Origin: Lagopus muta
Lineage: Eukaryota > Chordata > Aves > Galliformes > Phasianidae
Direction of reading: 5' to 3'
DNA length: 64,000 bases
Assembly: GCF_023343835.1 (NCBI RefSeq)
Contig: NC_064437.1
Location: 3,858,001 to 3,922,000, forward strand
The stretch's first letter is position 1. Each line of letters opens with the position of its first letter. The position numbers were made by a program, and so were the translations under genes. Under the pieces are notes generated by a model. The model had not been told where the DNA came from. It ran no database searches and was given only the letters and a program-made list of their open reading frames with translations. This document shows, one piece after another, positions 47,896 through 60,300 of the stretch.

Positions 47896-48699
47896 TTAAA
47901 TGAGTTGTTGACACTCAACAATAATTGCCTGAATGTTGTATGCATTGACCATGTGATGTTGGGTAATTTTACCTCCGGGGTGTATGGTGAAGGATGTGAT
48001 GTCCTGCCATGCAAAGTGCCTTTGTCTCAGATGGCAGCTGAGGTGCTCCTCCTCCATTGCTGCCCATAACAGTCACAGGTTGATGCTTATGGGTGTGGAA
48101 AAAAGATGAAAAAGAGCAGCAGGAGCAAACCCCTCCCCTTGAACGCTGTGAAAATTGTGGCTATTACCTTCCCAGCATCCTCTCAGCTAATGGCCTGCAA
48201 CAGGACCAATATTTGATTTCTACTTGCTGTATTTACTTTATAAATAGATACTTCATGGGTCTCATTCTTTACTGAGATTGAATTAGTGGGTTAAATAGAC
48301 AGGAATATTTCTTACCATGGCATACTGATCTCTTAGCATCTTGCACTGACCTGATAACAGGCTAGCAGCAGAGTAAACTTAATTATTTTTTAAGCGAGAG
48401 ACCGACAATAGAGGACACTGAATATTTCTGAAACCGAGATCTTCTTTTCTGTCATCAAAAAGCCTGGAAAATCTGAAAGGAGCGTGAATCCAAGGCGTAT
48501 ATCACTGCAATTATTGAAGGGTTTTCAGAGTGGCTTATCACCTCCCAGTCCTATTTACCTGATAAACTAAAGCCTTGTGCTTCAGAAGCCCCCGCTTCCC
48601 TTCCCAGCACTGGAGCCACCTCTTAGAGAGGATGAATGGAGTACTGGGGCAGTGGCAGGAGGGATGTCCCCTTGTTCCTTTTGTTGCAATTTGCACATT

Positions 48700-48771
48700 A
48701 AAAAAAAAGAAAAAAGAAAAAAATCATCTCGATTTCATTATAAGCAATAACTGCATTAAAAAAAAAAAAAA
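48700..48771 (+). repeat. Pair of A-rich tracts 35 bp apart
   Basis: A9-G-A5-G-A7-type tract at 48,700-48,723 and A14 at 48,758-48,771, separated by AT-rich unique sequence. It could be tail remnants of a small retroposon, but no body is recognisable. Confidence 0.85.
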
Positions 48772-50039
48772 GCTTGAAAAGATGTCTGGAGGCTCTGCCT
48801 CCCCTGTTCTGCTCTCTGATCCCAGCTTCTCTGTGAATAAAGGGGATGGAGCCTCCGAAGCGTGCGTGGGTCAGGAGGATGCACTGTGCTAAAAGGACTG
48901 AGGCTGATCTTTGCCAGCCACCAGGGCACTAGATTGAGAACTAATTTCAGATGGCCTTTACCAGCCTTGGTGCAAACAGCAGTCAACTACAAGAGCAATA
49001 AATCCCCTTTGTGGCTGTTGTTCACCACACAGCGTGGCAACAAAAAGCCATCTCTCACAGATGAGCAGGATTTCTGCAGTGCTGTGCATCTTTCAGAGCC
49101 CACCATCCTGCCCACCAATGGGGCCTCAGTGCCCAAACCTGATCCCAAAATATCCTACAGATGCCACGTGCAAACGGAGCGAGTGATTCCAATCGGTTTG
49201 CTCCGTTTTGTAAATGTTGTGTTCTGTGATTGCCCAGGGACACTTCTAACACATGCTCTTTGATATCTGACAGCTGCAAACAAGGAAGGAGAATGCTTGT
49301 AGCACATGTGCATTGGTTGTGCTACCCTGTCCGTCCTGCTGTGTGTACCCCAGAAGCCTCCCCTGTTTGTGAGGGGATTCGGGTCTCTAAAAGAAAGGTT
49401 CTTTTTCAGAGGGATTTGGGAGACAAGGACGAATGGCAGGATGCAAATTCACAATGCTGTAAGTAGAAAAACCCCACTCCATTCCCAGGAATTCAGTTAC
49501 AGCAAAGTCTATCATTCAGGAGATTGGTGTGCAGATAGCATTACTTATCTCCCTCCTTAGATCAACTCTGCAGTACTCCACTTCCTACAGCCCTCAACCC
49601 ACAGTGGGGAGAGCCTTGTGCTGCTCTGTGTGCAGTGGGGTCAGGCAGAGCCTTCTGCTGCCCTTTTCTCACCTAACCTCACTTTTTGATAACCCATGCC
49701 TGCTCAGTACTGGTGGTGTCCAGGCTGTGGTGGTGCTGGGATGGAGCTCTAAAGCTCATTGCCAGGCTTTGGGCACAGGTTTTAACACTGATTCCTCCTG
49801 CTGAAGGGGAATAAATGCCCTCGTGGTTCACAGCAAGAATTAAAATTCACGTTAGCTTTCTTTAAGCTTGGAAGGCTCTGTTGTCAGCACCTCCAGAGGT
49901 CCTGGTTTAGCTACTTCTTACTGTTACTTCGTTAAATGAACCAGAAGTAGAGATATTCCTTTTAATGTTGATGTGCAAGGTTTAGAATTAAATGTCTCTG
50001 CTGGTTGCTGGGTACTTTCTGTGACTGCCAACCCCATGA

Positions 50040-50370
50040 ACTCTTTAAACATATGCTAATGAGCCCGGCTTGTTCCCATTCCTTCTGTATAATCCATGAA
50101 GGAAGAAAAGTCAATCTTAGTCTTACTGCCTAATGGCCTCTATATGTTGTAGTTAGCACAAAAACACTGTGAAGTGATGGAGATCAAGAGTTAAATGCAT
50201 GAATTAAGCAGAGTCCCTCCAACGACACTCCATTAGGAGAGAAACTGTCTCTAGGGAGACAAAACAAGATTTCTCTTTATATATACATTATGAGAGTCGC
50301 CCACTGATCCTCCAGGCATTTTGAAACATTACTGGCACCCTAGTGATGTGGACAGAATATAATTTATCAA
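50040..50370. promoter_or_regulatory. Candidate conserved non-coding element
   Basis: Octamer-like ATGCTAAT lies at 50,053-50,060, inside TTTAAACATATGCTAATGAG. GAGTTAAATGCATGAATTAA is near 50,189. TATAATTTATCAATATTGC near 50,358 closes the block. No frame or repeat is present. Confidence 0.28.
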
Positions 50371-53300
50371 TATTGCTACAAGTTCCTACCTGCGATGTCA
50401 CTGGAATACAGATGTGCTGCAGTGTAATAGGGCTGGAAGGAGCCTGCTTGTGGTATGGGCCTGTGTTTTCTATCCCATTGCCTGACTGCTCAGTGTCAGT
50501 AGAAGTCTAAGAGCTTCATTAATAGTAATTGTATTTATTTCAGCAAGTACTGTACTGCTTTTTATCTTTAACATTTCTTCTGAACGCTGCAGAAAGCCGC
50601 CTGCACTCCAGCTTTGTGATGCTATTCCTACTGCTGTTGAGACTGATCACGGTGTCTTATGCAGTCATTGGGTAAAAGGAAGAGATTCACGGAGCTTGTC
50701 TCTTGCCTCAGGTCCCTTCAGCTCCATTTGGAATATAGCAGCCAAAATCAGCTTCTTACCTGAAAGGCTTGCGCAGGTTGTGGGCTGGTCTTCTCTGCTG
50801 CTTTGGACACGATCATCTGATCTCTGGCTAAAGCCTGTCACAGTTTATTTCTCTGCATTTATAGAGCCTGTGATCTTCCTCCTCCTCCTTCTCCTCTCAC
50901 TTCAGGCATTTCTCCCATTGCTGCCCACTGCTCTCTAGCTGTGCTGCTCCTGCCCCCCTGTGCCATCCCCAGTGCAGGCTGCGAGCTGCTGCTGGTCTGT
51001 GATGGGAAGCTGCACTACTTCCAGCCCGTCCCATTTGGACCACTTCTGTGCCTAACACATCCACAGCAAAAGTGCTTCTGGAGTGATCTCTTGATTCCTC
51101 TTGCTGTAAAGAAGCACAGCGAGTTTATTTTAGCATGTCTTATATATTGACTGCTATTATGCATCTCATGTCATTGTGCTCTTGTACAAATGACAGCAAC
51201 ATTCCCAGCAACATTGGTACCCACTGTGCTAACTGTTTCATGGTGCCCAAGTGATTGGCTTCAGTGTTTGTGCTCTTCCAGTTTTAGTGTGAGCAAAGAG
51301 ATATGGATCTGGGACAGAAGGAAGGGTGTTATTTTGTTGTTGTTGGAACTGTGTTTTACCATTTGAGTTGTATTTGGACTGCATTTCTTAGCATCCCTCA
51401 GTAGGTACTGTGTCACCTTTCAAGAAGGGCTCTACCATCAGCCGTGCTCTTCAGTGGTGTTTGCTGCCACTACCAAAACTGTGGAGTACCCTTTGGAGTG
51501 AAAAACTTCAAAGAATAAAAGTACAGAGGGGGTAACCTTGGCAAATATTTCTTTTTCAAAGAAATCTGGAAGTATGAGTCAGGTCAGCCACAGTGATTTG
51601 GGCAGACATTTGTTTCTGTCACTCTTTCATGTTCCCCAGAAGCTTTTTCCGAGTTCTCTCATCTTCCACAGAACATTTTAGGATGTTTTAGCTCCTGTAA
51701 TACATTATTCAGAGAAGGTCTCTTCATTTATATTCAGAGACACATTTCACGTTCTTTGTCTTCCTTTATACACCTTAATATGGGCAAAGTTCTGCAGAAG
51801 TTGAGTGTGGATGTTTATGATGGAGGTGATAAATTGGCTTCATGAATTACATGCTGTGGTTGCCTGTGATGGCTTTCCAAGCAGGAAAAAATTCTTCCTC
51901 AGGTGCTATTTTTATCAGTAATTCCTTACCAAAGGATCTAAACATTAGAGGGGATGGACCAGGAAAAGCTAAATTAAGTGTGTATGCCTTTTCTACCTGA
52001 TATCACTCGTTGGCCTGAGTCCATCCAACTCCAGCATCAGCTTTGTGAAGTTCTGGATTGCAGAAGACACCGTGTTTGATGCATTGTTCCTGAGGTTTTG
52101 TATAGGGCACATGGCCTATCTTTAAGCTTTAGGATACCTATGCCAGGAGTTGAGCTTCCAGATCCCACTGCTTTTACCTTGAAAATGGGCACACAGGTGG
52201 ATTCGCATGGGGTGTCACTTCTGGTGCTCTCACACTGTGACCCCTCAAATGCATTTGTTCTGCAAGACATGGGGCCTGATTTAATTTTGCAGTATTGCCA
52301 CGTTTCTGGGTTTTGCTGTGATATTAGTTCTTCATGTTCTGCTCTCCCACATCTTACATTGGTTTGATGCGAGCTTCACAATGGAAAAGCAATTGCTTAG
52401 GGAAATACGATGCCTATCAACTGTCCAATCATGGCTATCAGTTTATGGAATTAAACTAAGACTCTGTCAGTGTGAAGGCTCCATGAAGAATATATGCTTC
52501 ATAAAATTCATCTGGCAGAACATGACTCATTTTTTCCGTAGCTCATTCTTCCTTCCTCATGATGTGCTGAATAATAACAGTTAGCACTTGTGTCTGCAGA
52601 TCAATATGCAGGCTTTAGCTCACTACTGTGGTGAAAGTTGTGTTACTGTATTAAACAGCAGCCATTACCTTTCATGCCTACAAGTGATCATCGTGTTCTG
52701 TATTTCTGTCAGATTTGACAGCGATCACCTCCTGAAGCTTTAACAAAAGCCAAAAGTTCCTAGGGTGCCTCTGGCAATTGCGCATTAGTCCGCATGGAAG
52801 CAGAAGATTACTTGCTGATTCCTGTTTGCTGATTCCATTATGTATGCTCCAGTACTTAACGTTTTGTTAATCCTTTAAAACAGCATAGCTGGAAATATTC
52901 TTTCAAAACCATGCTATTTTGGTTCTATAAATACAAACAAACAAACGAAAAGCCCCAACAAATTCCATGGAGTTTTTTGTAACCACATGGTTTCAAGATG
53001 AATGCTATCAGGGAACTTATTCTGAATGCTGGGCCGAGTGCTGTGAGCTGTTCCCTTCTGAGGGCGTTCATTTTTCCTTCCATCAGTTTGAAGGGGTATG
53101 CTTGCAGTCTGGCCCTGCAAGAGTAATAGAGGTGATGAAGACAGCTTGGTGTTTTATTGTGCTCTAAAATCGTTCCATTAAGATCTAGTCTCTTTTCCTG
53201 AGATTAATTTCTGTTTCTCTTTGCTGGGTTTGCAATCACTCAGCTGCATGCTTCACCCGTCCCCGTCCCAACAGCAGTGTGTGTTGTATCTTAGCCCTGT

Positions 53301-53584
53301 TAACGTCAGATTTCAGCCTCTTGTTAGTTGCAGCAAGGTTGGACTACATCCTTGCTTGCAGAACTGCTGCACAGTACCGGACTCTGTGCAACAGGTTGGT
53401 GAGAGTGGTGGGATGGTGATGCTGTCCCGTGGCAGGTTGTATCTCAGTACAGAGCATTAGCAGGTCCCACTCCAATCCAACCCCAATGTTATCATGGGTA
53501 TTGTCCCTACCAGCTACAGAACCTCACCCCATCCCTGTGTAGCTCAAGGTCTAATAGGTGAGATGGGGACTGCAAGGCACAGAG
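50371..53584. other. Non-coding stretch
   Basis: Nothing gene-like with support. The interval 50,690-51,150 is GC-richer and open in several phases (leucine-rich peptides), but it has no family resemblance and no paired splice sites. Confidence 0.5.
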
Positions 53585-53692
53585 CATTATTACTCTTCAC
53601 TGGCAGATGGGGAAATGAAGAGCTGAGAGATTCAGCCCAAAGTTGCCCAGGAGGTCCATGGCAGGACCAGGGACTGAATTCAGCTCTCTGAG
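53585..53692 (-). mobile_element. Ancient MIR-like SINE fragment
   Basis: CATTATTACTCTTCACTGGC, AGATGGGGAAATGAAGAGCT, GAGAGATTCAGCCCAAAGTT, GCCCAGGAGGTCCATGGCAG and GACCAGGGACTGAATTCAGC parallel the complement of the MIR consensus in the same order. That consensus has the attatta..cagatggggaaact, gagag..cttgcccaaggtc and ggcagag..gggattgaacccagc blocks. MIR-type SINEs predate the amniote radiation and survive only as short fragments in birds. The match is from memory of the consensus, not a computed alignment. Confidence 0.55.
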
Positions 53693-53744
53693 GGCTGCGC
53701 CTTCGTTGCAAAACCCACCCTTACCTCTCAGTTTTTCTATTTTT
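53693..53744. other. Short unique spacer
   Basis: GCTGCGCCTTCG then pyrimidine-rich sequence leading into the next block; nothing identified. Confidence 0.5.
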
Positions 53745-53960
53745 TAATCAGCTGGGAAAGTAAAATGCAAATTGATTTAATTAAAGGAGAGAGTAAATGT
53801 CTAATTTCAGCCTGGATTCATCCTATGGTTATGGAAATTTTTGAAGAATGGATAATAAACATCTGTAATTTCTTTTTCTCGACAGATGTGTTTGCATTTA
53901 CACAGCTGTGCAAAAAGTGATATTTATATATGTTGTGATGTATAATTTCAGCCTAGAAGC
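53745..53960. promoter_or_regulatory. Candidate conserved non-coding element with composite POU/homeodomain site
   Basis: ATGCAAATTGATTTAATTAA at 53,765-53,784 fuses a perfect octamer (ATGCAAAT), a PBX/HOX-like TTGAT and the palindromic TTAATTAA-like end. TGGATAATAAAC near 53,848 and TTTGCATTTACACAGCTGTG near 53,891 (with the E-box CAGCTG) follow. TTTCTTTTTCTCGACAG at 53,870-53,886 also resembles a splice acceptor. Confidence 0.35.
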
Positions 53961-56909
53961 AGATCTCATGTTGGACAACCAAGAGGAGCCATTTTCTGGC
54001 TTGTGAAGTAATCCTATTTCTGGCATAAAGTCAGTCGTTCTTCTTCCCACAGACACAGTTTCTTCCTTTAAAGTGTCTCTAAAAATTATTTTATACTCAA
54101 TGAAGCAAATCCTCCAAAGGCTTCATTATTCTGATGGTAGCATCATCTGATTGAATATTTCAATCATAACATCCTTTGGAGAATGTTAGCAGTTTACACT
54201 TGGGATTTTGGCAGCTTGTATTCGTGTGTGTTCCCGAGGTGTTGAGGAACGGGTGTGGGAAACTCAGATAATTTCAGATGCACAGAGTTCATTTGGGAGG
54301 TAGATGTTAATGTTTACTCTAGCTATTGATTGGAATACATTAGATTGCTTCCTTCCAATGTGAAAGAACAAATGTGGCCGCCTCCAGCTCAGCAAAACAG
54401 CTAAGCATGTGCTTATTTCAAGCACATGAGCACTGCTGAGCAATGTTCCTACCATGCACTACCAGTAAACTGCAAAGGCTCGTGCAGCAAAGTGGCACTT
54501 GCCACATCTTACTGCTTGAGATGCAATCAAGACAATGCATGCTTACTGCTGCCAGAAGAGGTTTAGATTTATTATTATTTCTGTGCTTGGCAGCAGCCTT
54601 GGCAGTCAAGCTCCTAAAAGGATGCTGATTTTAGAGCCTTCAGAAGGACAACGATAGCCTTCTGTAGCCCTCAGCCTCCTCTCTGTGCCTTGCATCCCTT
54701 GGAGAGCGTATGGGAGATCTTGATACCCACATGTGCAGGGGAAATCCCCAGGCTTACGTTGCTGTGTCTGAGTTGCTGTGTAACTGAGGATGTCTTGTTA
54801 AGGTTGTTCTGCTTATTTCAGGCTCACGTTAGGTTTTATGGACTTTAATGAATAGCAAGTAATAAATTTGCTGAAGAAATTGGGTTAGCCTGTGATTAAC
54901 ATTCAGAGTGATGCAGATGAGTGTACCAATGATGGGAACATGTGCTCACATCATGATGAAATGCAGATGAGAGGCCCTGGAGCAAGCCCAAGGATGTGGG
55001 CCAGCACAGTTTCATCTCTGTCAGCTTTAATCTGATCTAAAGTGAGCATGCTACCGGCCTGCGAAAGGAATCTCAAACCCTGGAAAGACCTAAATCCAAC
55101 TTTTGTTTTCTAATAGAGGCTGTTAAAAAAATTTCTTTACAATCAAAGATCTACAACATAAAAGAGCAAGAGCACCGTATCTAAAAACAATATTTCTAGC
55201 AGTGGGGAAGAGAGGGGAAAGTGGTTGGTAGATGCCTCTTGATTGGGTTTAGCTTTTGTAGCATGCTGCTTTAGTGAGCAGGCATTTTTGTCAATTGAAA
55301 CCCAGCTGAGCCCCATCGTCTGGTGGCACTGCCTTTGTAGAGAACAGAGGAAAACGCCAACCCCCCCTTTTTAAATGAAGTGCAAAGTAACACTAGAAAG
55401 AAAAGGAATAAATCAATTGTAAGTTGTAATCTATGAAGTTGGACAGAAAATGATGAGAAATGAAGCAACTGGTCATAGGAAATTGACCTTGAAAACGGTG
55501 TTTATCTTTCGGCGACGGTGGCAAAGCTGGGCTGCTTGTGGAGCTTTGTGCCTGGGGGGCAGGGTCGAGGGGGAAATGGAAAGGGGTATTTCTTTGCCTT
55601 GGATCTCGGCTGGGTTTGGGGGAGTTTCTTTCAAGATCCCGTGCTCTGACAGGCTCAGCAGCAGTGTGACAGCATCTGGCAGTTTCCAGTTGTCCCTTTG
55701 TGCCAGTCTCATATTTTGCTGCCTTGAAAAACTGTGTATGTTTGGGACTGCTATTGCCAAGGAGAATGGCCATGACCATGTGATGGATGCATACGCAAAG
55801 AAAAGAGATGTTATTTTTACCTGTCTTTAATTTCCATATAAATAAACACTTTAGAGCAAGCAAAAGGACAAATGAGTAATATAAGTCACCTCAGCTATTT
55901 TAAACTGTAACACCTACTTATACTAGAAGAGTGGTTATTGCAGTATTTAATATATATATCTTCTTTTTCGGTCAAGGAACAGTAAAGTAAGGGTGTGGGA
56001 TACAGAATATACTCCATTTTAACCGATACTCATCCAGCAGATATCAATGCTTTGCATCTCCAAGCTGGGGCAGAGGGTCCACAGCCCTACAGATCAACAG
56101 AGTGGGCTGAAATGGGCTCATTTTGCCTCGGTCAGTGTTGGCACAGCCCGTCACACAGCTGTCTGCAGCTGGCCATGCTGTGGCCACTCCTGCTGTCAGG
56201 CAGCTGAATGTCTCCATGTCCCCAGCTGAAAAGTAGGGCTACAGGTCAGAGAGTCGGTGAGCAAAATAGTCTGATAATAACAAATACTGTTGTGCCACTC
56301 GCACAAAAGTTTTCATTTTTGTGGAACGCTGCAGATTTTGGCCAGCGTCAGTTTAAATCTGCACCGTGTGAGCGGGCTATCTGGTTTGCTCAGCTGGTAA
56401 TGGGATGGGTGACCCCCATTGCCAATCCAGATTCTGTTTAAGTCAGACAGCAAATACACGTAGAAAGGTCGGTGGGACACATGGGTGTAAGCGAGACCAG
56501 GCAGAAGCTCCCTGTATCTTGTGTGTTGTGTGTTTTGACTTACAGATAGCATCTGCCTTGGCTCTATGTATGTAAGGACTTACTTCTCAGGTGGGGCTGT
56601 GTGAGGTCTGGAAGTGCTTCAGCACGTAGCCCAATGCATTCCCCTTGGTTGTGAGTGATTCCTGATCTGTTTGGGGCAGGCTGGGGTTGGAAGCAGCGAT
56701 GAGGGAAGCAGGGAGCCCAGCAGCCCTCAATGGGGAGCCTGTGTTGATCAAGGGCTGGTGACATCGGGCTGGCTGTGTTACCACAGTGCTCAATGGAAAA
56801 TAACAATAAATCTAGGCTGTATTATCAGACTGTGCAAAAATTAAGTGTTTGCAAGTAAAGCCTCCTCCAGATATTTAAAATTCAGCAAGCTTTTTTTTGT
56901 CCCGGGTCT
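53961..56909. other. Non-coding stretch with one GC-richer pocket
   Basis: No gene is recognised. Around 55,490-55,700 CpG and GC content rise (TTTCGGCGACGGTGGC near 55,507) and all three frames on both strands open up, giving peptides of up to 156 codons with no familiar domain. This is too small and CpG-poor for a CpG island. Elsewhere the sequence is AT-rich. Confidence 0.5.
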
Positions 56910-57215
56910 TGAGATGTTAATGACTTTGACTAATTGTCAACACCACCAATTACTATGACTGATACCTTATCATTTCCCACAATGAGCAATGCTAATTAAA
57001 ATTGATTGTGCTGCTGTTCTGGCACAGCAGCAAGTTTCCTTTTCATTTTTTTGTTTAAACATGAGCTCATTGTGCCGATTTCGTGAATTAAATAAGGAAA
57101 GCTCATTATTCTGATGTTTATTTTTGAGCAGAGGTTTTAAGCCACTTTGGAAGCCTTTTACAAGTGTCAAAGAAACAGAAGAGCTTGAATAAATTGTGTT
57201 TCTGGGGTACCAAAA
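56910..57215. promoter_or_regulatory. Candidate conserved non-coding element with adjacent palindromes
   Basis: TTAATGACTTTGACTAATTG near 56,917, GCTAATTAAAATTGATT at 56,991-57,007, forkhead-type TTGTTTAAAC at 57,051-57,060 and ATGAGCTCAT at 57,061-57,070 are closely packed. GTTTAAAC and ATGAGCTCAT are perfect palindromes directly abutting each other. A decayed MIR-like element follows at once on the right. Confidence 0.38.
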
Positions 57216-57222
57216 CATACAC

Positions 57223-57380
57223 CTAATAATAATATTTAGCACTTTTATACCACAGCGCTTTCTACGTGATCCCTTTTCTGTACAAACGGAACTGCTCCTA
57301 TTATCTCTGTAAGGTGGGTAAACACTATTACTTCTGTTTCACAGATATTGAAGCTGAGACACAGCTTTGATTCTCTAATA
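57223..57380 (-). mobile_element. Ancient MIR/L2-like fragment
   Basis: TAATAATAATATTTAGCACT, ACCACAGCGCTTTCTACGTG, CTATTATCTCTGTAAGGTGG, GTAAACACTATTACTTCTG and TTTCACAGATATTGAAGCTG correspond in order to the complement of the MIR 3' half. That half has gcactta..ccaggc, aagcgctttacatg, aggtaggtactattatta and ttacagatgaggaaactgagac. L2 shares the same 3' tail, so family assignment between MIR and L2 is open. High divergence indicates great age. Confidence 0.6.
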
Positions 57381-60300
57381 GCACTGCACTTCAAGCTATT
57401 CAATTAGATTACAGATAGCTGTCTTCCAGGAATCAAGAGACTGGTTATGTTGTAATTTCCAAGGCTGACTTCTTTGGATTTTGTACTGACTTGGCCTTTT
57501 ATTTCATGCTCGTTTTTTGAGTGTGTGGTATTTGTTCTTTCTCAGAGATAGGATCAGCTCTTCCTTGCTGCTGCCCTGTCCTATGCTGGCTTGTGCCTAC
57601 CAGTTTTGCTTACCCATACACAGGGTGCAGCCAGGGGCAAGGACTGGATTTGTCCTCTTCCCTCATGACATTTGCTTCATCAGCTGGATCTCCCCACATG
57701 AGCAAGAGCTGTCACAGGGAGGAGGGATGTCTGGCTTTACAGCATGGGGCGGCACCTTGCAGGTTGTTGCACATCTCTTGTGGAGTTCTGCAGTTGTGCT
57801 TTGAGTTCAGCTCTTGATTTGATGTGAGCTTTTCCATGGGGAATGTTTATGGGATAGGTTACCAGTGGAAGATGTTCTTGCTTTTCAAACTGTTGTACTG
57901 CTGTCTTGCTCTTAAGTGGCTGATTGCAGTTACCAGCACAAGTGTATGACTTTATCCTTCTGGAGATTGATTTAATTGGAACAATTGATCCTTGCCATGA
58001 TCAGTAAGGGATGACTTAATGTGTGATGGATATAAATGCATGGAATGGCCTTAGATATTCCTTACTTCCTTCCATGTAGTTTAAAAAATGCATCAACTAC
58101 TTTATGGTCTTTTTTTCTTTTTAAGGTTGTATATAAATATGCAGAACTATTTTAAAATAAGATGTCCCTGAGGTTTTGCCAGCACAGGAACTCATGTTTG
58201 CTTCCACAGAATCTTGTATGATCAGTTACAGAGCAGTATGCCAATCAAAATTGTCTATATTTATTGAGAAAAAGCTTGTCAATATCCGATGTTTGAAAGC
58301 AAGATAAAAAATACTTATATTACAAAAACATCAATAGCAAAAAATTATATTTTAAAAGGTATTTCTGTTCTCAACACCATTCTTCCTTATATTCAGTGAC
58401 GTGAGTTTCCTTTGAGCATTGATTTCTCTTCTGATCTCTCTCCTGATAAGAGCTAGGAGCAACCTTGTAAGTTTGCAGCACTTGTTATGCCATAACACTG
58501 GGATTGACTCCACTGCAAATCCTCCTTGCTGCTAAAAGAGGGGTGGTCCTGCCTTACCCACATGGTTTGATTCTCCTTCCCCATCAGGCGTGGTCAAAAA
58601 AAATAGTTTTCAGCAATTTTTTCTGTATGGTTATGAGAAAGATAACATGGCAGCATGCAGCAGGGGCTGAGTCAGGCCTTGTGCTTGGGGTCATGAGGCA
58701 GGACCAGCCCCACAGCATCACAACTGGATGCCAAGTTGAGCTGGCCCTTCAGCAACACCTCCTGCTGGGTCTCTAATGGAGCTCTCCTGAGTGTTTCACC
58801 TGGGTGGTTGTTTTTTTTTTTAATGCTGGGAAAGCACTTGGAAACAGGGCTGGAGAAGTGCAGAGTGTTTTCATTGGATGTAAGACCTCCATTTTTTTTT
58901 TAGCAATGAAAGAGCTGGGAAGAGTACTGGGTGTATTCAGCTGCCATGCTGAAGGCAGCCTTCTCTGAGGATGACACCCTGTTGCCATTAGCAGGAGAAG
59001 CTGTGAAATAACACCCCAAATATGTCTTTTTGAAGCACATTTAACCTAATTCTCCTCTCGTTTGTATTGATGTCTCTCTGTGGAGTGCTCTGTGGTGTAG
59101 AAAAGCAGAGAGGAATCATGGCTGACTGCCTTCCGCAGTGCAATGAGGCGGACGTGGGGATGGGAGATTTTCCTTTCTCTTCTGTATCCAAGTGTCCCCT
59201 GGAGTTTTGTTGTGAAAAGTTGGTTATAAAAATTGAGAGGGTGAGGAGGGGGAGAATATGTCATTTGGGTTGTGATTTGCTGTTAATTAAACTTCAGTGT
59301 GACACATCCTTTATGTCAGGGGATTCCTGATTCTCATCTCAGTGGCCTGGTAGAACGGAGGAGCATCTCCATTGAGATCAATGCTCATTATTATTTGCCT
59401 CATTATCATCATGATCCTCATCAGTATTTGTTCTACAACACTGGCTGTGGAACAGAAGCATAGGGAGAGATGACCCTTGCCTGTTCCTGTTGAAAATCTT
59501 TCATTTTTAACAGACACGAGGCTGGCAGGGAGAAGCAGCAGTGAATTCTTCATAGAGAATTAGATGCAACTACATGGAAGTCAAAAATCAACCTTTCTCT
59601 CCACCGTAAATGACATGATGAGATAATCACATTTCATTATCCTCGTCGCAGTACAAGCACTCATACCTAGGTTGAAAGCTACAGCACACAGGAGGGTGTT
59701 GGGTGTTATGAGACAGGTTTGGGGTGCGTGAGCAAGGATGGTGCTTAGAAGTAGATGGGGGTGGAGTCTCCCCAAACAGTAGGCAAGACAGCAGGGGAGG
59801 GTGGTCAAAACGGAGTTGTTTCCTAGAGAGTACAGATACAGCATGGGAGGTAAGGGCTGCAGCCTTGACCTGTTTTTGTTTGGTACCATAAACAGGGGAA
59901 CTGTTCTTTCTCCTCAGCTGTAAAGGTGTTACTGTGAGGAAAATGTCAGTCCCAATGGTTATATGGAGGGATGTGATTTTTGAGACACTCAGACAAGCAG
60001 CTAATAATCCCACAAATGACTTCTCCATGCCAGGACTTTCTCTAGTCTGGAATTAGGGAGCAAATGAAGCTGTTACTGTTTCTTGCATGGTAAGGGTGGG
60101 TTACAAACACCTTGTTATATGCTGTCTATAGGAAAGCTGCAGCTGTCTCTTTGGGGAAGACCACAGCTCAGAATGTAACAACTATTGAAAGCTTTGGGGG
60201 TTCCTGTGCATGATCAAAACTAGTCAGGATCAGCTTTGCTTCCAGCTTGATGAAAGAGGTGTTAATCCTGCAGCTCATAAAGAATTTAAGATTATAAATG

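Larger units (their letters stand above)
47401..50039. other. Non-coding stretch with A-rich tracts
   Basis: It contains A15 at 47,881-47,895, an A-rich tract at 48,700-48,723 and A14 at 48,758-48,771. The GC-richer region 48,780-49,280 has overlapping frames of 70-133 codons on both strands, but no conserved domain is apparent. The AT-rich part 48,330-48,560 (with AACTTAATTATTTTTTAAG) might be a weak conserved element. Confidence 0.5.

Noticed and set aside
53870..54003. Acceptor-like TTTCTTTTTCTCGACAG followed by a 39-codon frame (starting CVCIYTAVQK) that ends in a stop
   Set aside because: No matching upstream exon, no downstream poly(A) context and no recognised protein; the motif density fits a regulatory block better.
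55393..55863. 156-codon minus frame plus overlapping frames of 95 and 126 codons
   Set aside because: Several frames open together because the patch is GC-richer. None resembles a known family, and an AATAAA downstream on the plus strand is not tied to any spliced structure.
56340..56430. Sequence resembling part of 5S rRNA (GGGATGGGTGACC)
   Set aside because: Only a dozen bases match; the A box, C box and remaining 5S sequence are absent.
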